Counted from the first letter of the stretch, positions 33,801 through 44,459 are shown. The stretch is 64,000 nt of DNA from Adiantum capillus-veneris (GCA_014529385.2 CM043969.1:37383922-37447921); one strand, 5' to 3'. Numbers and translations: made by a program. The notes: generated by a model from the letters alone, not told the origin.

Positions 33801-35334
33801 ATGGATCTCCAGCTTCCAATGAGAACAAGCGGCCTTTCTTTCTTCCACGTGCCAATATCTTGCCTGGTTTGCCGTTGTGAAACTCCTCTATGAAGCAGCC
33901 ATAACGATTAAAACGGACTTGCAACCCTTGATCTGTCATCTGTCCAACTGATGCTAAATTCTTTGTGATTGAAGGCACATATAGAACATCTCCCAATGTG
34001 TTGTATGTCCCGTCTTTTTCTAGCAATGGAACTGAACCAACATGTGTAATCCGATGCATAGTATCATCACCTGTAGCGACAAACTCATCCTCTTCTAACT
34101 TCTCTTTTCTGTCAAACCATTCACCATGATATGTCATATGATTTGTGGCACCACTATCTAAATACCAATCATCTGTATGATGTGGCTCCACCATGCTTCC
34201 AACAACATGCTCCATAGGAAATAAATGTCCACTCGACCTATTGTCATATATATTTTGATCATGAGGATTGTATCCAGCAAAGTTTCCTCCATGTCTGCCA
34301 TAACCTCGGCCTCTTCCACCACGATCACGATTTTGATTTAGCCTTGTGTAACATTCTCTTTCAAAGTGACCATAAATGCCACATCTGTTACAATATCCAT
34401 CTCTTTGAGGATGTACAAATCGTCCACCTCCACGTCCACGAGTTCGGGCTCTCCCCCTGCCTCTTTGGCTATAATCATTGTAACTTTGACTTTGTTGGTT
34501 TTGCCATTGACCTCTTCCAACATTGTTTCCACGACCATAGTTTCCTCTTCCACCTCTATTGTTTCCACGACCTCTAGAGTAAAAAACCTGATCTCTGGAA
34601 TTGTTATTTGATGTAGAAGGACCTGACTTTCCTAACTTCACCTCTTCTTGCAAACAAAGGTTTACTAACTCTTCAAAATCAGGCATGTGTCCTCGAACAG
34701 ATATAGATGTATCCAATGACTTGTATTCCGGTCCCAAACCATTCAATGTCACTGAAACTAAGTCATCATCTGGAACTTCAACATTAATGCTCGCAAGATC
34801 TTCCTGTATTTGCTTTATCTCTGTCACATAATCTGATATGGATCTATTTCCTCGCCATACACAATGTAACCTTTGCTTCAAGTGAACTTTTCGTGGTTCT
34901 GTATTGGAGCTGTTCATTCTTGCTAGTATCTCCCATGCTTCCTTTGGAGATTGAGCCTTCTTCACATGTGGTATAAAGAAGTCACTAATGCATAGTGAAA
35001 TCCAATGCATCACTTTCCTTGAATTCTCGATCCACTTCTTGTAAGCTTCTACTCCTGCTTGCCATGTTTTATGTGCTTCAACATTCTCTCTATTTGGTTC
35101 CAAACCAACCTCTGGACACTCTTGTTCACCTGTAACATAATCCCATAAACCTTTTCCCATGATAAAGTTCTCCATCCTGTAAGACCATATGCTGTAGTTC
35201 TCTCTGGTCAGCTTCTCTCCAACAATCTGTGTGACTTGAGTTGAACTTTCTGCCATCTTCACTCTCTCAATTTCTTTCAAAGGATTTTGACAAAATTTCG
35301 GCAGAGTTTCGTTTGTATTTGGACAATATCTCAA
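30889..35334 (-). CDS. copia gag-pol polyprotein, intact
   Basis: 1481 codons without interruption. Domains: gag (about 27-300) with an Arg/Gly-rich RGG stretch (255-345) and a CCHC knuckle at 315-328 (CNRCGIYGHFEREC); protease with DSGA at 393-396; integrase with a zinc region about 533-571 and a DD35E core of Asp598, Asp661 and Glu697; a variable linker 810-930; RT with DVDNAFLNG (about 1074) and YVDD at 1159-1162; RNase H with Asp1322, Glu1363 and Asp1399. Order protease-integrase-RT-RNase H defines copia. The polyprotein would package, copy and integrate the element. Met27 (MAESSTQ) may be the true start, since homology begins there. Ready for translation if transcribed. Confidence 0.95.
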   Translation of the reverse strand: MRYCPNTNETLPKFCQNPLKEIERVKMAESSTQVTQIVGEKLTRENYSIWSYRMENFIMGKGLWDYVTGEQECPEVGLEPNRENVEAHKTWQAGVEAYKKWIENSRKVMHWISLCISDFFIPHVKKAQSPKEAWEILARMNSSNTEPRKVHLKQRLHCVWRGNRSISDYVTEIKQIQEDLASINVEVPDDDLVSVTLNGLGPEYKSLDTSISVRGHMPDFEELVNLCLQEEVKLGKSGPSTSNNNSRDQVFYSRGRGNNRGGRGNYGRGNNVGRGQWQNQQSQSYNDYSQRGRGRARTRGRGGGRFVHPQRDGYCNRCGIYGHFERECYTRLNQNRDRGGRGRGYGRHGGNFAGYNPHDQNIYDNRSSGHLFPMEHVVGSMVEPHHTDDWYLDSGATNHMTYHGEWFDRKEKLEEDEFVATGDDTMHRITHVGSVPLLEKDGTYNTLGDVLYVPSITKNLASVGQMTDQGLQVRFNRYGCFIEEFHNGKPGKILARGRKKGRLFSLEAGDPCLHSGMYANKSATQDDWANLWHKRIGHVNFRRLKHMQSNQIVRGLPKFGRLNFDHVCEACQFGKQSRLPFPKRGRISQSPLEIVHSDIWGPCDHATPNGCRYFITFTDDYSRMTWVYFLKSKSEAFEVFLEFKVMVEKENGCQIKCLRTDGGGEYMSHSFDDYLRKQGIRRQITCRYTPQQNGVAERKNRVIAEIARAMMNEMNMALTYWAEAVHTAVHIMNRTPTAAIHEISPYERLYGIKPTVSYMKVFGCVCYVHVPNEARKKMEPKAVKCIFLGYPVEKKGYKCYDPTTRQVYVSRDVRFCEHEPWYKPKPVMIEDEYEEQENVCHVVDKPGPSTRTISGPHMAEESTGSINPWSGRLRDKKQDEKGKKKVVEESSGDESLDEEHDLPHLRTPGSKHIEKYVPPYARVEEKSAPQLRRSERVRYPVDRLTYNGYMRTHYAYMVSRVQHKEPTCFQEAIGKSEWESAMDDEMDALVKNDTWDLVRLPSGKKAIGSKWVYKVKCKSDGSVERYKARLVAKGYAQTKGLDYDETFSPVAKMTIVRLVIAMASMFGWKLRQMDVDNAFLNGDLEEEVYMIQPEGYQHPEFPYYVCKLKKALYGLKQASRAWCEKITRFLKKIGFKQSTADHSLFLKHVDGEIVVIVIYVDDLILTGNHAEQILHVKKSLLREFNMKDLGELRYFLGIEIVNTLSGIWMIQRQYALDMLEKYGMTACKPVDTPLDQNVKLFDDGHYIEDVTMYRKMVGSLIYLTITRPDLSYAVGVVSQFMQKPCKSHLDAVRWIMRYVKATVSYGMFYEKNGKLCLYGYTDADWAGDFMDRRSTSGYAFSIGNGMISWSSKKQSTVALSSTEAEYRGAALAACEESWLRVLMVEFGFDYLDSVIIYCDNISSIMLAKNPVYHARTKHIEVHYHFIREKVLANEIDLVYVKTNDQVADIFTKALGKEKFCYFREALGIHHMQAHSELEGEC

Positions 35335-36143
35335 GTGACAATCTCAACCAAAGTTCTCATAAACACTGACATAAAATCTCTCACTGCCAAGGGAAAATCC
35401 ACTGACTCACTTTGCCACAGACTGACTCAGTACTATGCATAAATACTCTAAAACAATGTCCACATGGACCTGTATGCAAATGCAATCCATACGCTGTCCT
35501 GTACCACATATCCATACATCCACCTTCTTCCCATAGTCGTAAACGACATATGAGGTCTTTCGCGGGGCCAGTCGGGGGTTCGCTCCAGTACCTAATCCAC
35601 CTTGCCAAGGTACCAAAGCTCCCAAGGCAAGGCTTCAAAAAACCTCACTCGACCCTCACAAAGGCTGCAGTTTTCCAAAATACATTGACCGCATATCCAT
35701 ACATAACCACAAAGTACTCAATCTGACAATGTAACCGCCTCAACTTCTTCCCACAACCTTTCTTACATAGGCGGCTGTCCATAACGGACCCACAACAACC
35801 AAACATAATCTTTGATAACACAATATCATGATGCAAAAGCTCTATGTCGCTCTCCAAAACCTGTGTAAATGCTGAATTCTTCACCTGTAACCTGTAAATC
35901 TACTGCCGAGTGCAAAACTCGACATCTCCTATGCTTGTGTGAACTGGCTGTTTGCTGCAGAAAATTGCAGATTTTGGCAAATCTGAGTATGCCAATGCGT
36001 CCGGAACGCCCAAAAACATAAAGATAGACTCCTGGATCACTGTATTCCGAGTTCGGGTGAGAGAGTTATGACCAAAAAACCTCTCTTTTTTGCTGTTTTC
36101 CGGAGCTGCGGAAACCTGTGTATTGACTGTAGCTCCTCAAACT

Positions 36144-36157
36144 GAGCTCTGATACCA
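36144..36157 (-). promoter_or_regulatory. primer-binding site of copia E
   Basis: On the minus strand TGGTATCAGAGCTC follows the 5' LTR after three bases. The first 12 bases are the classical site for initiator-Met tRNA. Confidence 0.92.
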
Positions 36158-36160
36158 CTT

Positions 36161-36392
36161 TGTAGAGTGCGCAGGTGATGGAGAAGGTAGAAAAGAAGAC
36201 TACACACACACACCAACACAAATCGAGACACACACACACAATCGTTACCCTACAGCAGCCATTCAACGAGCTGCTCTTCTCTTCTTCTTCTTTTTTGAAC
36301 TATTATCCAAAGTATATTTACAACATAGTATAGTCAGTGTCCAGCCGCCCATAGCACAATGGGCATATTCTTTAACATCATATTCTTTAACA
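36161..36392 (-). repeat. 5' LTR of copia E
   Basis: 232 bp, the partner of 30663-30894, followed at 36393 by the TGTGT duplication and the rest of the GT repeat of LTR C. Confidence 0.95.
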
Positions 36393-36549
36393 TGTGTGTG
36401 TGTTGTATATGGTTTGTTTTGGTTTCCTTCTTTCTCCATAAAAGAGGGTGGTGTCGCTAAGAAATATGCGTGTGTAGGGTCTCACGGAGTGGTTGTCTGG
36501 CGGGAGCCTTGAGTTGAGCCCCATCTCAAAAAATCCGCTCTCATAAAAG

Positions 36550-36567
36550 TGGTGCCCCCACTGAGGA
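36550..36567 (+). promoter_or_regulatory. primer-binding site of element C
   Basis: TGGTGCCCCCACTGAGGA six bases after the LTR end, identical to elements A and B. Confidence 0.75.
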
Positions 36568-36595
36568 ACTTTCCTAATTGCCTTCTATTCTCCTC

Positions 36596-36808
36596 ATGAA
36601 CAATAGAGTTGCACCATATGCTTTTCATTTTTCACAACGCATCAGAATTAACATTTGTGTAGATCGCATAATTTTTTACCAACAACGCATTGTTTTTATG
36701 TTTGGAGCAGAAAGACTTGGTGAAATCTTGGCATCTCCAAATCCCATCATTCTTCCATTCATTAATTATGATGATTCATTTGATGTCCATGTTTTTATTT
36801 TGTTTTGA
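36596..36808 (+). CDS. small leader ORF, beta type (element C)
   Basis: A frame of about 70 codons from ATG 36596 (MNNRVAPYAF), chosen over the ATG at 36578 because it aligns with the start of the beta ORF of B. It shares FHF, QQR-IVFMFGA, GEILASPNP, IILP and a C-terminal strand (DVHVFILF). In C the beta type comes first and alpha second, opposite to B. No known domain; alternating hydrophobic strands at both ends suggest a small beta-rich fold. Confidence 0.7.
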   Translation: MNNRVAPYAFHFSQRIRINICVDRIIFYQQRIVFMFGAERLGEILASPNPIILPFINYDDSFDVHVFILF

Positions 36809-36891
36809 GGCAGGGACAAGAGGCGCTTAGATAGCGATCCACTCAAGGGAAACTTTCTTCAAGAGAAAGAAAAAGGAGAACACATTGTCAC

Positions 36892-37104
36892 ATGAACCAA
36901 CCTGGAGTTGCTTCTCCTTTTACACCCATAGCTTGTCAATCTGTGCACATCATAATTGCTACAAAATTTAGATTTCAAGCAACCATTAGGAGAATTTTTG
37001 GACCCACTCGCCTTAATGAAATTAATGCTTCAATCAACCCTTTTATTTTGCCTATGATAAATTATGAACTAACACTTGATGTATATATTTTCATTTTGAT
37101 GTGA
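36892..37104 (+). CDS. small leader ORF, alpha type (element C)
   Basis: A 70-codon frame (MNQPGVASPFTPIA) closely related to the alpha ORF of B: VHIII-A-TKF-x-FQ, IRRIFGP-x-R, EINASINPFILPMI and a C-terminal strand DVYIFILM. It ends 53 bases before the gag start at 37158. The strict length (70 in both families), lack of gaps and similarity above that expected of leader DNA support a translated product. The function is unknown. Confidence 0.7.
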   Translation: MNQPGVASPFTPIACQSVHIIIATKFRFQATIRRIFGPTRLNEINASINPFILPMINYELTLDVYIFILM

Positions 37105-37157
37105 TCACTCATCGTAGTCAAAACTTTGTGGTACACAAACCTCCTTGTACTGTAAAA

Positions 37158-38906
37158 ATGTCAACCACTTTTCCTACCTTTCATTCTAAAAATGGTGAGG
37201 ATGCACAAGAATTTCTGGATAATTTGGAGATGGCACACCTCATCTCTGGGAGAGATCAAGAAGAGGTAAAGCTGCGTGCTTTTCCACTCGTTCTCAAAGG
37301 GGAGGCTAAGGCATGGTACGAGGCCTTGCAACCTCAAAACAAAACCAATTGGGAGAGGCTACGTGCAATTTTTCTTGCCAAATTTGGGCAAGGAGATACT
37401 CCAGAGGGTCTTTGGAATTGTCTACTTCAACATAAACAGGTATTCCTTGAAGACTACCCATCTTATGAGGCCGCTTTCCTTAACCTATGGGATAGATGGG
37501 AGGCTACCTTACAAAACCAAGGTGGTGCACCAAACTTTCTAAAGAAAGATAGGTTCATGGCTGGCTTGTATCCAATTTTGAAGACCAAGGTAGAGTTAAA
37601 ATTCCCATCAACATTTGAGGAAGCACGTGAGGTGGCCATGGTCAAATTCAAGAAGTTAAATTTTCAAGCACATAGAACAAGGGACCTAAATGAATTCATT
37701 GAGAGGGATTCTTCACCAAGCATGGGAGCACAAGTTAGGGGCTCTCTTGCCCAAACTTCACAAATAGGGGAAGGATCACAACAAGAGATCTTGCAAAGAT
37801 TAACTCAACAACTAGAGAGTCTCACCTTGAATCTAGTGCAGGGCCTACCCCAACAACGACAACCAAGAGAAGGGAATCGCAATCAACGACGTCAAGCACA
37901 AGAGTTGAGATGTTGGAATTGCAACGAAGTTGGTCATGGCATGTATAATTGCCCTCACCCTCGAAGGCTTCCAGGGGACATATACCCTCCTAGACCCCCT
38001 CCGCTCATGGTACAGCAAGAGCATGCTCAAGCCCCGCAAATTCTTCGTCGACCACCACCACCTCCAGTGGCAAACATCCCTCCTGTCCCACCAGTGGAGG
38101 AAGAGAGAGGAGTAAACATCATAAAGCTGGAAGAGGAGATAGAGGTGAGCCCTATACATTTGGATGTTATGCCAGCAGAAAAGCGCACAAGAGCACACAA
38201 CAAGGATGAAGACACAAGGAATGAAGAGTCAGAACCTGCAAGGAAGGAGAGGAAGAAAAAGTCAAAGAAGGAGGAAGGAGGCAAGAAGCAGAGGTCAAGG
38301 CGAAGGGAGATCGGCATCAACGATTTTCCATTAGGAAAGAATATGGAACCCTACAATATCTTAGAAGATTTGCAAACTCAAAAGCCCAATATTTCTTGGC
38401 CTCAACTCCTACATCTATCACCCAAGGTGAGAAAGCACTGGTCCAAACTTGTAAGCACAAGACTCCCAAGAAAGAAAGAAAAGGTGACAGTAAAGGCATT
38501 GACTTCAAAGCCACAACAAGATGTTGAACCTATTGTAGATGCTTATGTAAGGGGTAGGAAGGTATCCAATGTGTATGTTGATGGTGGAGCACAAATGTGT
38601 GTGATCACGGAAAGAGCCATGAATAGACTAGGGCTTGAAATCACTAAATCCTCTAATTGTCAAGCTAGGCTGGCCAACAATGCAAGTGTGAAGTGCCTAG
38701 GGATCATCGAGAATGTAAAAGTTTCTGTATGTAATATAGATGCACGTGTGGCCATGTATGTTATGCCAGCCAAGGGGGAGGGCTATCCCATCATCCTAGG
38801 GAGGCCTTGGCTCATTGCTGTGAATGCAGATCAAAAATGGGGACGAGGACAATTGATTCTCAAAAAGGGGCAACATGTAGTATACGATTGGCATGAAGGA
38901 AAGTAG
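37158..38906 (+). pseudogene. element C gag and protease
   Basis: Gag starts at ATG 37158 (MSTTFPTFHSKNGED), aligned with MASVAFPTFKGKKGED of A. Capsid region, then CCHC knuckle CWNCNEVGHGMYNC (near 37914), a Pro-rich stretch, a Lys/Arg/Glu-rich region, the conserved DFPLGKNMEPYN and ISWPQLL block, and protease with DGGAQMCVITE (near 38581) and EGYPIILGRPWL. The frame ends at TAG 38904-38906; the same frame then continues through an acidic linker into RT. In element A this place is open, so I read TAG as a nonsense change, though a programmed readthrough stop at a protease-RT boundary cannot be excluded. Confidence 0.88.
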
Positions 38907-41900
38907 CTCGACATCAACTATGAGACCACGGCTGATGAAGAAAGTGAAGAGAGTTTTGGCTCAAGCGACGAGGAAAGTTCAACCACTACATCCAATAGCG
39001 AAGAAGAATCATATTTGGAGGTAATGGGAATCATCTTCAACACATCAAAAACTCCATCAATAGAGGTTGACCCAACAAAGGAGCAAACAAAGGATGACAA
39101 AGGTGACCACAAGCACTTTGAAGACTTTGAGAGGATGCTTGCAAAAGATCTTACCCCTGAGGAGAAGCGGTCCTACATCGATATGCTCAAGAGGTATCCC
39201 AATTTGTTTATCACTGATTACTCACAAATTAGAGGTGTGGATGTTATAGAGCATGGCATAGAATTAAAACCAGGTACTAAACCTGTGGCTCAAAAGCTAA
39301 GGCGCCTAGAAAAAATACAACAAGAGGCACTTCTGACAGAGGTTAACCGACTCCTCAAAGCTGGTTTCATTTACCCTGTGTCTAACTCTGAGTGGGTATC
39401 CCCAATTGTAGTAACCCCTAAAAAGAACGGAAAATGGAGGGTCTGTGTTGACTACAAACCGCTCAATGCTGCAACAAAGAGGGATCATTTTCCTCTTCCT
39501 TTCCAAGATGAAATCTTAAACGAAGTAGCCGGCTATGAATGTTACACAGTGTGTGATGGTATTCAGGGTATTTTCAAATCAGAATAGCAGAAGAAGATCA
39601 GTTAAAAACCACTTTCATCACACCTTGGGGTTGCTTTGCCTATAGAGTGATGCCATTTGGGCTCACAAATGCTCCTAGTACCTTTATAAGGTTTACAACT
39701 CTTGTCTTTCAGCCCTTCTTTGGAAAGTCAATTAGGGTTTTTATGGATGACTTCTGTATCTATAGTAGCCAAAGACTTCATTGCCAAAAAGTTGAGGAGG
39801 GGCTTAGGAGGCTTCATCAATTTGGGGGACAGCTTAATCCTGAGAAGTGTCACATTGCAGAGTCACAAGTGGTATTGCTAGGTCATGTGGTTTCTTTGCA
39901 AGGAATTCAAGTGGATCCATCAAAAGTAAATGCTCTCTTGTCACTACAACCACCAACGACAACCAAGGAGCTCATGACTTTCAACCACAAAGTAAGGTAC
40001 ATGTCTCGTTTCATTCACCTTCTAGCGGAAGCTATTGCACCTTTGCACAAGCTAGCAAACAAACCCACATTTGAATGGAGAGAGGAACACGAATTATGCT
40101 TTACTGAAGTAAAGGGTATTCTCAACTCTCTTCCAACAATAATGCCACCAAATCCAAAGGATACATATTACATCACGCCAAGTGTAGGAATGGAGGCCAT
40201 CGGTGTAGTTCTCATGCAAAAAGACCCAAAAACATGCTACATGAGGCCAGTATACTTTGCAAGCAAAGTCATGACCGCTGCAGAGAAGGGCTACACCGAT
40301 ATGGAGAAGGTGGTATTCACAATTATGTTTGCGGTAAGAAAGTTCCGATCATATCTCTTACCTGCACCATTTGTCATTCTCACCATGGAAAACAATTTAC
40401 CATATGTTGTGCAACACATGAGCCTCTCATCTAGGATAGCCAAATGGGTTCTAGAACTTCAAGAGTTTGAATACACTTTTCTTGTGGAAGATAGCACAAG
40501 GGCAGGTCTTGCAGACATTCTCACATACAAAGTGAGAGAAAGGAAAGAGTCACCAAAGGCAGGAGACAAAGCTACACCACAAAATAATGAGGAGGAGATG
40601 GACAATGCACACATTTTGTGCTTTGATGGAGCTTACCGATGACAACACGATCAGGCAGCAGGGGGGGTTCTTATTCTAAGTCCACAAAGGGAAGTTCTTG
40701 TTAAGAAAGGTATCACCTTGGAAAATGTTCATTCTAATAATGAGGCTGAGTATGTCACCTTAAAGTTGGGGCTTGAAGAATGCAGAAAACTTGGCATCGA
40801 AAGACTTATAATAAGAGGTGATTCCTTACTAGTTATTAGGCAAATCCAAGGAATATGGAAGTGCAAGAACCCTACTCTAGTGGAGTGGCTTAGACAGGTG
40901 AAGGCTTTGATAAAGAACTTTGAAGCTACACAGGTACAGCATGTTGTGAGAACCCTCAACAAGGAAGCAGATTATCTCGCCAATGAGAAACTTCAGATCA
41001 TGGTGGGAGGTGTGAAGCTCTACGAACCAAAGTACCAAGGCCAAGAGGAATTGAAGGACATCATATTTTTCCTCCAAACTGGTGAGTGCCCTAAACACTT
41101 GGATAAAGTACAAAGACATAGGTTGGTAAAAAAGGCAACTCCTTACCAACTCATAGGAGATGATCTGTATCATAAAGGGAAAGATTTGGTGCTGAGAAGG
41201 GCGCCCTCTGTTCAAGAAATAGAGAGAATCCTCTTTTCATGCCATGATGATGTCTGTGGGGGTCATTTTTCTCATGATATTACAAACAGGAAGATTTTGC
41301 AAGCAGGGTTTGTTTGGCCAAGTCTACACCGTGATGTCCAGCATTGGTGTAAGTCATGCAAAGGTTGTCAGATTGCTGGAAATCGACGACTCACTTACGA
41401 ACCTCGAGTTCCAATAATTTCGTATGGTCCTTTTGAAAAGTGGGGTGTGGATGCAATAGGCCCCTTACCTCGCACATCTACCGAGAAGGTCTTCATCATT
41501 GTGGGAGTAGATTACATGACACGATGGGCGGAGGCAGCAAGTACAACACGAATTATAGCCGAGGAGGTATCAAAATTTATCTTTGATCACATATACAGTA
41601 GATTCGGCACACCATTAGAGATTTTGTCAGATCGTGGTCCAGGGTTTAGAGCAGAGCTCTTAGATAATCTTTTGACAAAGTTAAAAGTCAAACATTTGCA
41701 TTCTACACCTTACTACCCTCAATGCAATGGGTTGGTTGAAAAGGTGAATGGAATGATATGTAAGATCATTTCTAAGCAGGTTGCAGATCGACCAAACGAC
41801 TGGGATTGTCATTTGACCGCAGCTCTATGGGCATACAGAACATCTTTCAAGGTATCCACTCAATTCACTCCTTTTCATTTGGTATATGGACAAGAGGCAC

Positions 41901-42318
41901 TCCTTCCTATTGAGGTGGAGATTGCAAGCCTACGCATTCTCTCACGAGGAGCAAAGAGGCCAAAAGAAGCTTTGCAAGAAAGAATTTTAGATCTTCAACG
42001 ACTTGAGCTTGATAGAGAAGAGTCCATCGACTATTACATTGCCCAAGACACAAGCCAAAGGGACAAAATCAACAAGAAGCTCAAGGGGAAAGGATTGAAG
42101 GAAGGTATGTTGGTTCTTCGCTATGATAACCGACTTGATACTCGACTTGACAAAAAGTTTTTGCAAAGATGGGAGGGACCTTTCATGATAAAAACAAAGT
42201 TTGGGAATGGTAGTTACAGATTAGCAGATTTATCAGGAAAACTCCACAAGACCAGAGTCAATGGATGGAGATTAAAGCCCTACTTTCAACGTATCAATCC
42301 GTTGATAGGAAGTCATCT
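38907..42318 (+). pseudogene. element C pol: RT, RNase H, integrase, broken
   Basis: Acidic linker, then RT (WVSPIVVTPKKNGKW, VCDG). A one-base deletion near 39564 breaks the catalytic DGYSGYFQ block. In the next frame RT continues with MPFGLTNAPSTF and FMDDFCIYSS (39740s), where the usual Ile is Met. RNase H starts with FDGAYR and a TGA at 40640, probably from CGA (Arg), then HSNNEAEY. Integrase has HWCKSCKGC, a core with Asp (GVDAIGP), Asp (LSDRG) and Glu (NGLVEKVNG), and a C-terminal domain ending RVNGWRLKPYF. Three lesions inactivate it; otherwise it is close to elements A and B in layout. Confidence 0.88.
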
Positions 42319-42320
42319 AC

Positions 42321-42601
42321 CTACATCGTCTAAGCTCCAAATTGGCATGGTTCCCTTCGGCTTAGCAAATGCTCCACCTATTTTTAAAGCTTTGATGTGC
42401 AAAGAAGAACCAGCCTTGGAATCTCAACATACCCAAGGCAACCCTCCCATCTCCGATTTATGGGATTGAGGTAATGAAAAGCGGGTCTAATGGAGTAAAA
42501 GAGTGTATATCACTCCTCCTTTTTTTAGAAAAATAAGAAAAAAAAAACTCTTATGTTTCATCTAGGAGCGTGAATAATCCTAAATGAAGGGGGAGGGCTA
42601 A
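42321..42601 (+). repeat. element C 3'-terminal segment with RT-like piece and purine tract
   Basis: It follows the integrase end. A 17-residue piece MVPFGLANAPPIFKALM looks like the RT motif normally near PFGL-x-NAP, but stands alone. The polypurine tract GAAGGGGGAGGG is at 42586-42597, four bases before the LTR. The duplicate lies at 28505-28802. Confidence 0.85.
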
Positions 42602-44427
42602 TATGAGTAGCGTTAAATGGTAACCTTGCATTTGCACTACATTTCTACTCAAATGTATATATTTTTTATCAAAGTTTTAACCTAGTGTTCATTCTCTGTT
42701 TTCGTAATAGCCTTTTTCCATACAAACACCTTACCCTTCTTAGATCTTTATGCATTTACATCATATTTCTCTCTTCATGCTAAATGTAAATAGTGAACTT
42801 AATTCTACTCTCCTAGTTTTTTTACTGTATATTCTTTTAACTAATTACCTTTACTAATTTAAATAGCTATCTACATCCCATAATTTGTAAATAAATAATT
42901 TATGGGCACTTATCTTACCCATCTTCTCTCAAGGGTAGGGTTAACCTTGTAGGCCTTCCCTTCCCCACCACTATGTGACCCAAGTCTTGGATCATTTACT
43001 TGTGTTGGTCAACAAATCTTAAATATAATGTATATCCCCAATAAATCAAACTTTATTGGAGCCTACCTCATTTGTTTAAGGTGGATTCTCTTTTGAAAAA
43101 GCATGCTACACCTTGGATGCATGCTAAAGGGCCCCCTACAAGGAGACTTGGTTCAAAAGGTGTTTTGGATGCATCTTGAACGCCTTAGCTCGTGGGTATA
43201 CTTGAGGAACACTCCAAAATCAGCTTAAACACTTTGAGAAGGTCAACTTTTCCTTTTACAGCACCCAATTCTGAGTTACAGACTGAAAGTTATGGTGAAA
43301 ACAAGGTGCTGCGGACACTGTTACTGCAGGTCAAAGTTACAATCAGGTAAACCACAAAGGTGAAAAGTTTTCTTGACTTCTCCAACATTCTAAAATACCA
43401 ATGGGGAGTTAAAAACCACTTGCATGTGGAGGGGTCGGCTCAAGATGCTTCCAGAGACACAACAAACAGGATGGGGACACTCTGCAGGAGCCACTGGAGG
43501 GACATCATGGTGGGGCCCACATACATTATCAACCCTCATGGAGCCTCTACGACCTAAAAGGCTATTTTTAATGAAAAAATAAGTCCCTTATTTGCATAAT
43601 TGAAGGAATGGTCAAAAGGGAACCTAACTATGGTTAATTACCTACCCTAGTCAAGTTTAACCTAACCCAAGGTCTTGTACAACTATAAAAAGGCCCTTTG
43701 GCAAGCACAAAAATACACACACCTACTCCATTGCTGCAAATAAGCTCCTCTAAGGTTAGGGAAGCCCTAATCTCTCTCTCCTCTTGTCTCCCTATCCATT
43801 TCCTAAGCTCGCTATCATAAGCGGCACCATAGAGAGAGCATCAATATGCTATTGCTACCATTCTCTTGCAAACATTTCTCTTATCATACTCATCCCTAAA
43901 TAAGGATTGTAGATTCTATATGAGAGCAAGGATATCAAGTTCAATGATCTATCTCATGGTTTGATCAACAAATTGTTGCAATTGGGGTGTCGTCATCACA
44001 CTTTTGCTCTAAACGCATGTAAAATTGGTAAGCCTATCTTGGCAGTTTCTCATATTTTGTGCTCATTGGGTTGCTTGTTTGTTGAGAAAGTTTTTGTGCA
44101 CCATGGTGTCTATTTGCTTGGCTTCTCTCCTTATGTTGTATGTGAGTAAGTCTTTGGGCTGCATAGATGGAGAAGAGCTCTCTATGCATGCCGCCTTATG
44201 TGTGTAAGTAGTCTCTTCTTTTGGGAAAGGAAAGGAGTTGTCAAGTATTTGTGCATTATGGTGTTTTGAGTTTTGAGGTTTTGTGCTTGCTTTTCTTAGA
44301 AGTATATGAGCACTAATATGGTGAAGGTCAATCTTTGCATGTGAGTTTGTGCAGTGTTCAAAGGGATTGCTTAAGGAGTGTGTGTTGAATGGTTGAAGGG
44401 CATTTTGTGTTGAAGCACATAAGGAAG

Positions 44428-44459
<32 letters not shown>

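Larger units (their letters stand above)
30663..36392 (-). mobile_element. complete Ty1/copia element E
   Basis: A 5730-bp element on the minus strand with two 232-bp LTRs (30663-30894 and 36161-36392) in which I see no difference. It has a perfect initiator-Met primer-binding site, a purine tract, one uninterrupted gag-pol frame and a 5-bp duplication TGTGT (30658-30662 and 36393-36397). It sits in the GT microsatellite of the 5' LTR of C; the uninterrupted LTR at about 44430-44460 shows the empty site. These traits mark the youngest insertion in the window and the only one with intact coding capacity. Confidence 0.96.
28803..36543 (+). repeat. 5' LTR of element C, interrupted by copia E
   Basis: Starts TATGAGTAGCG just after the purine tract copy and ends CCGCTCTCA before the primer-binding site. 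Copia E (30663-36392) plus its 5-bp duplication splits it inside a GT repeat. The start does not show the TG seen in A and B; TGAG begins two bases later, so the exact edge is uncertain by two bases. Confidence 0.88.

Noticed and set aside
35407-36266. Minus and plus ORFs in the leader of copia E
   Set aside because: Short, overlapping, no conserved motif; the region is the leader between primer-binding site and gag.
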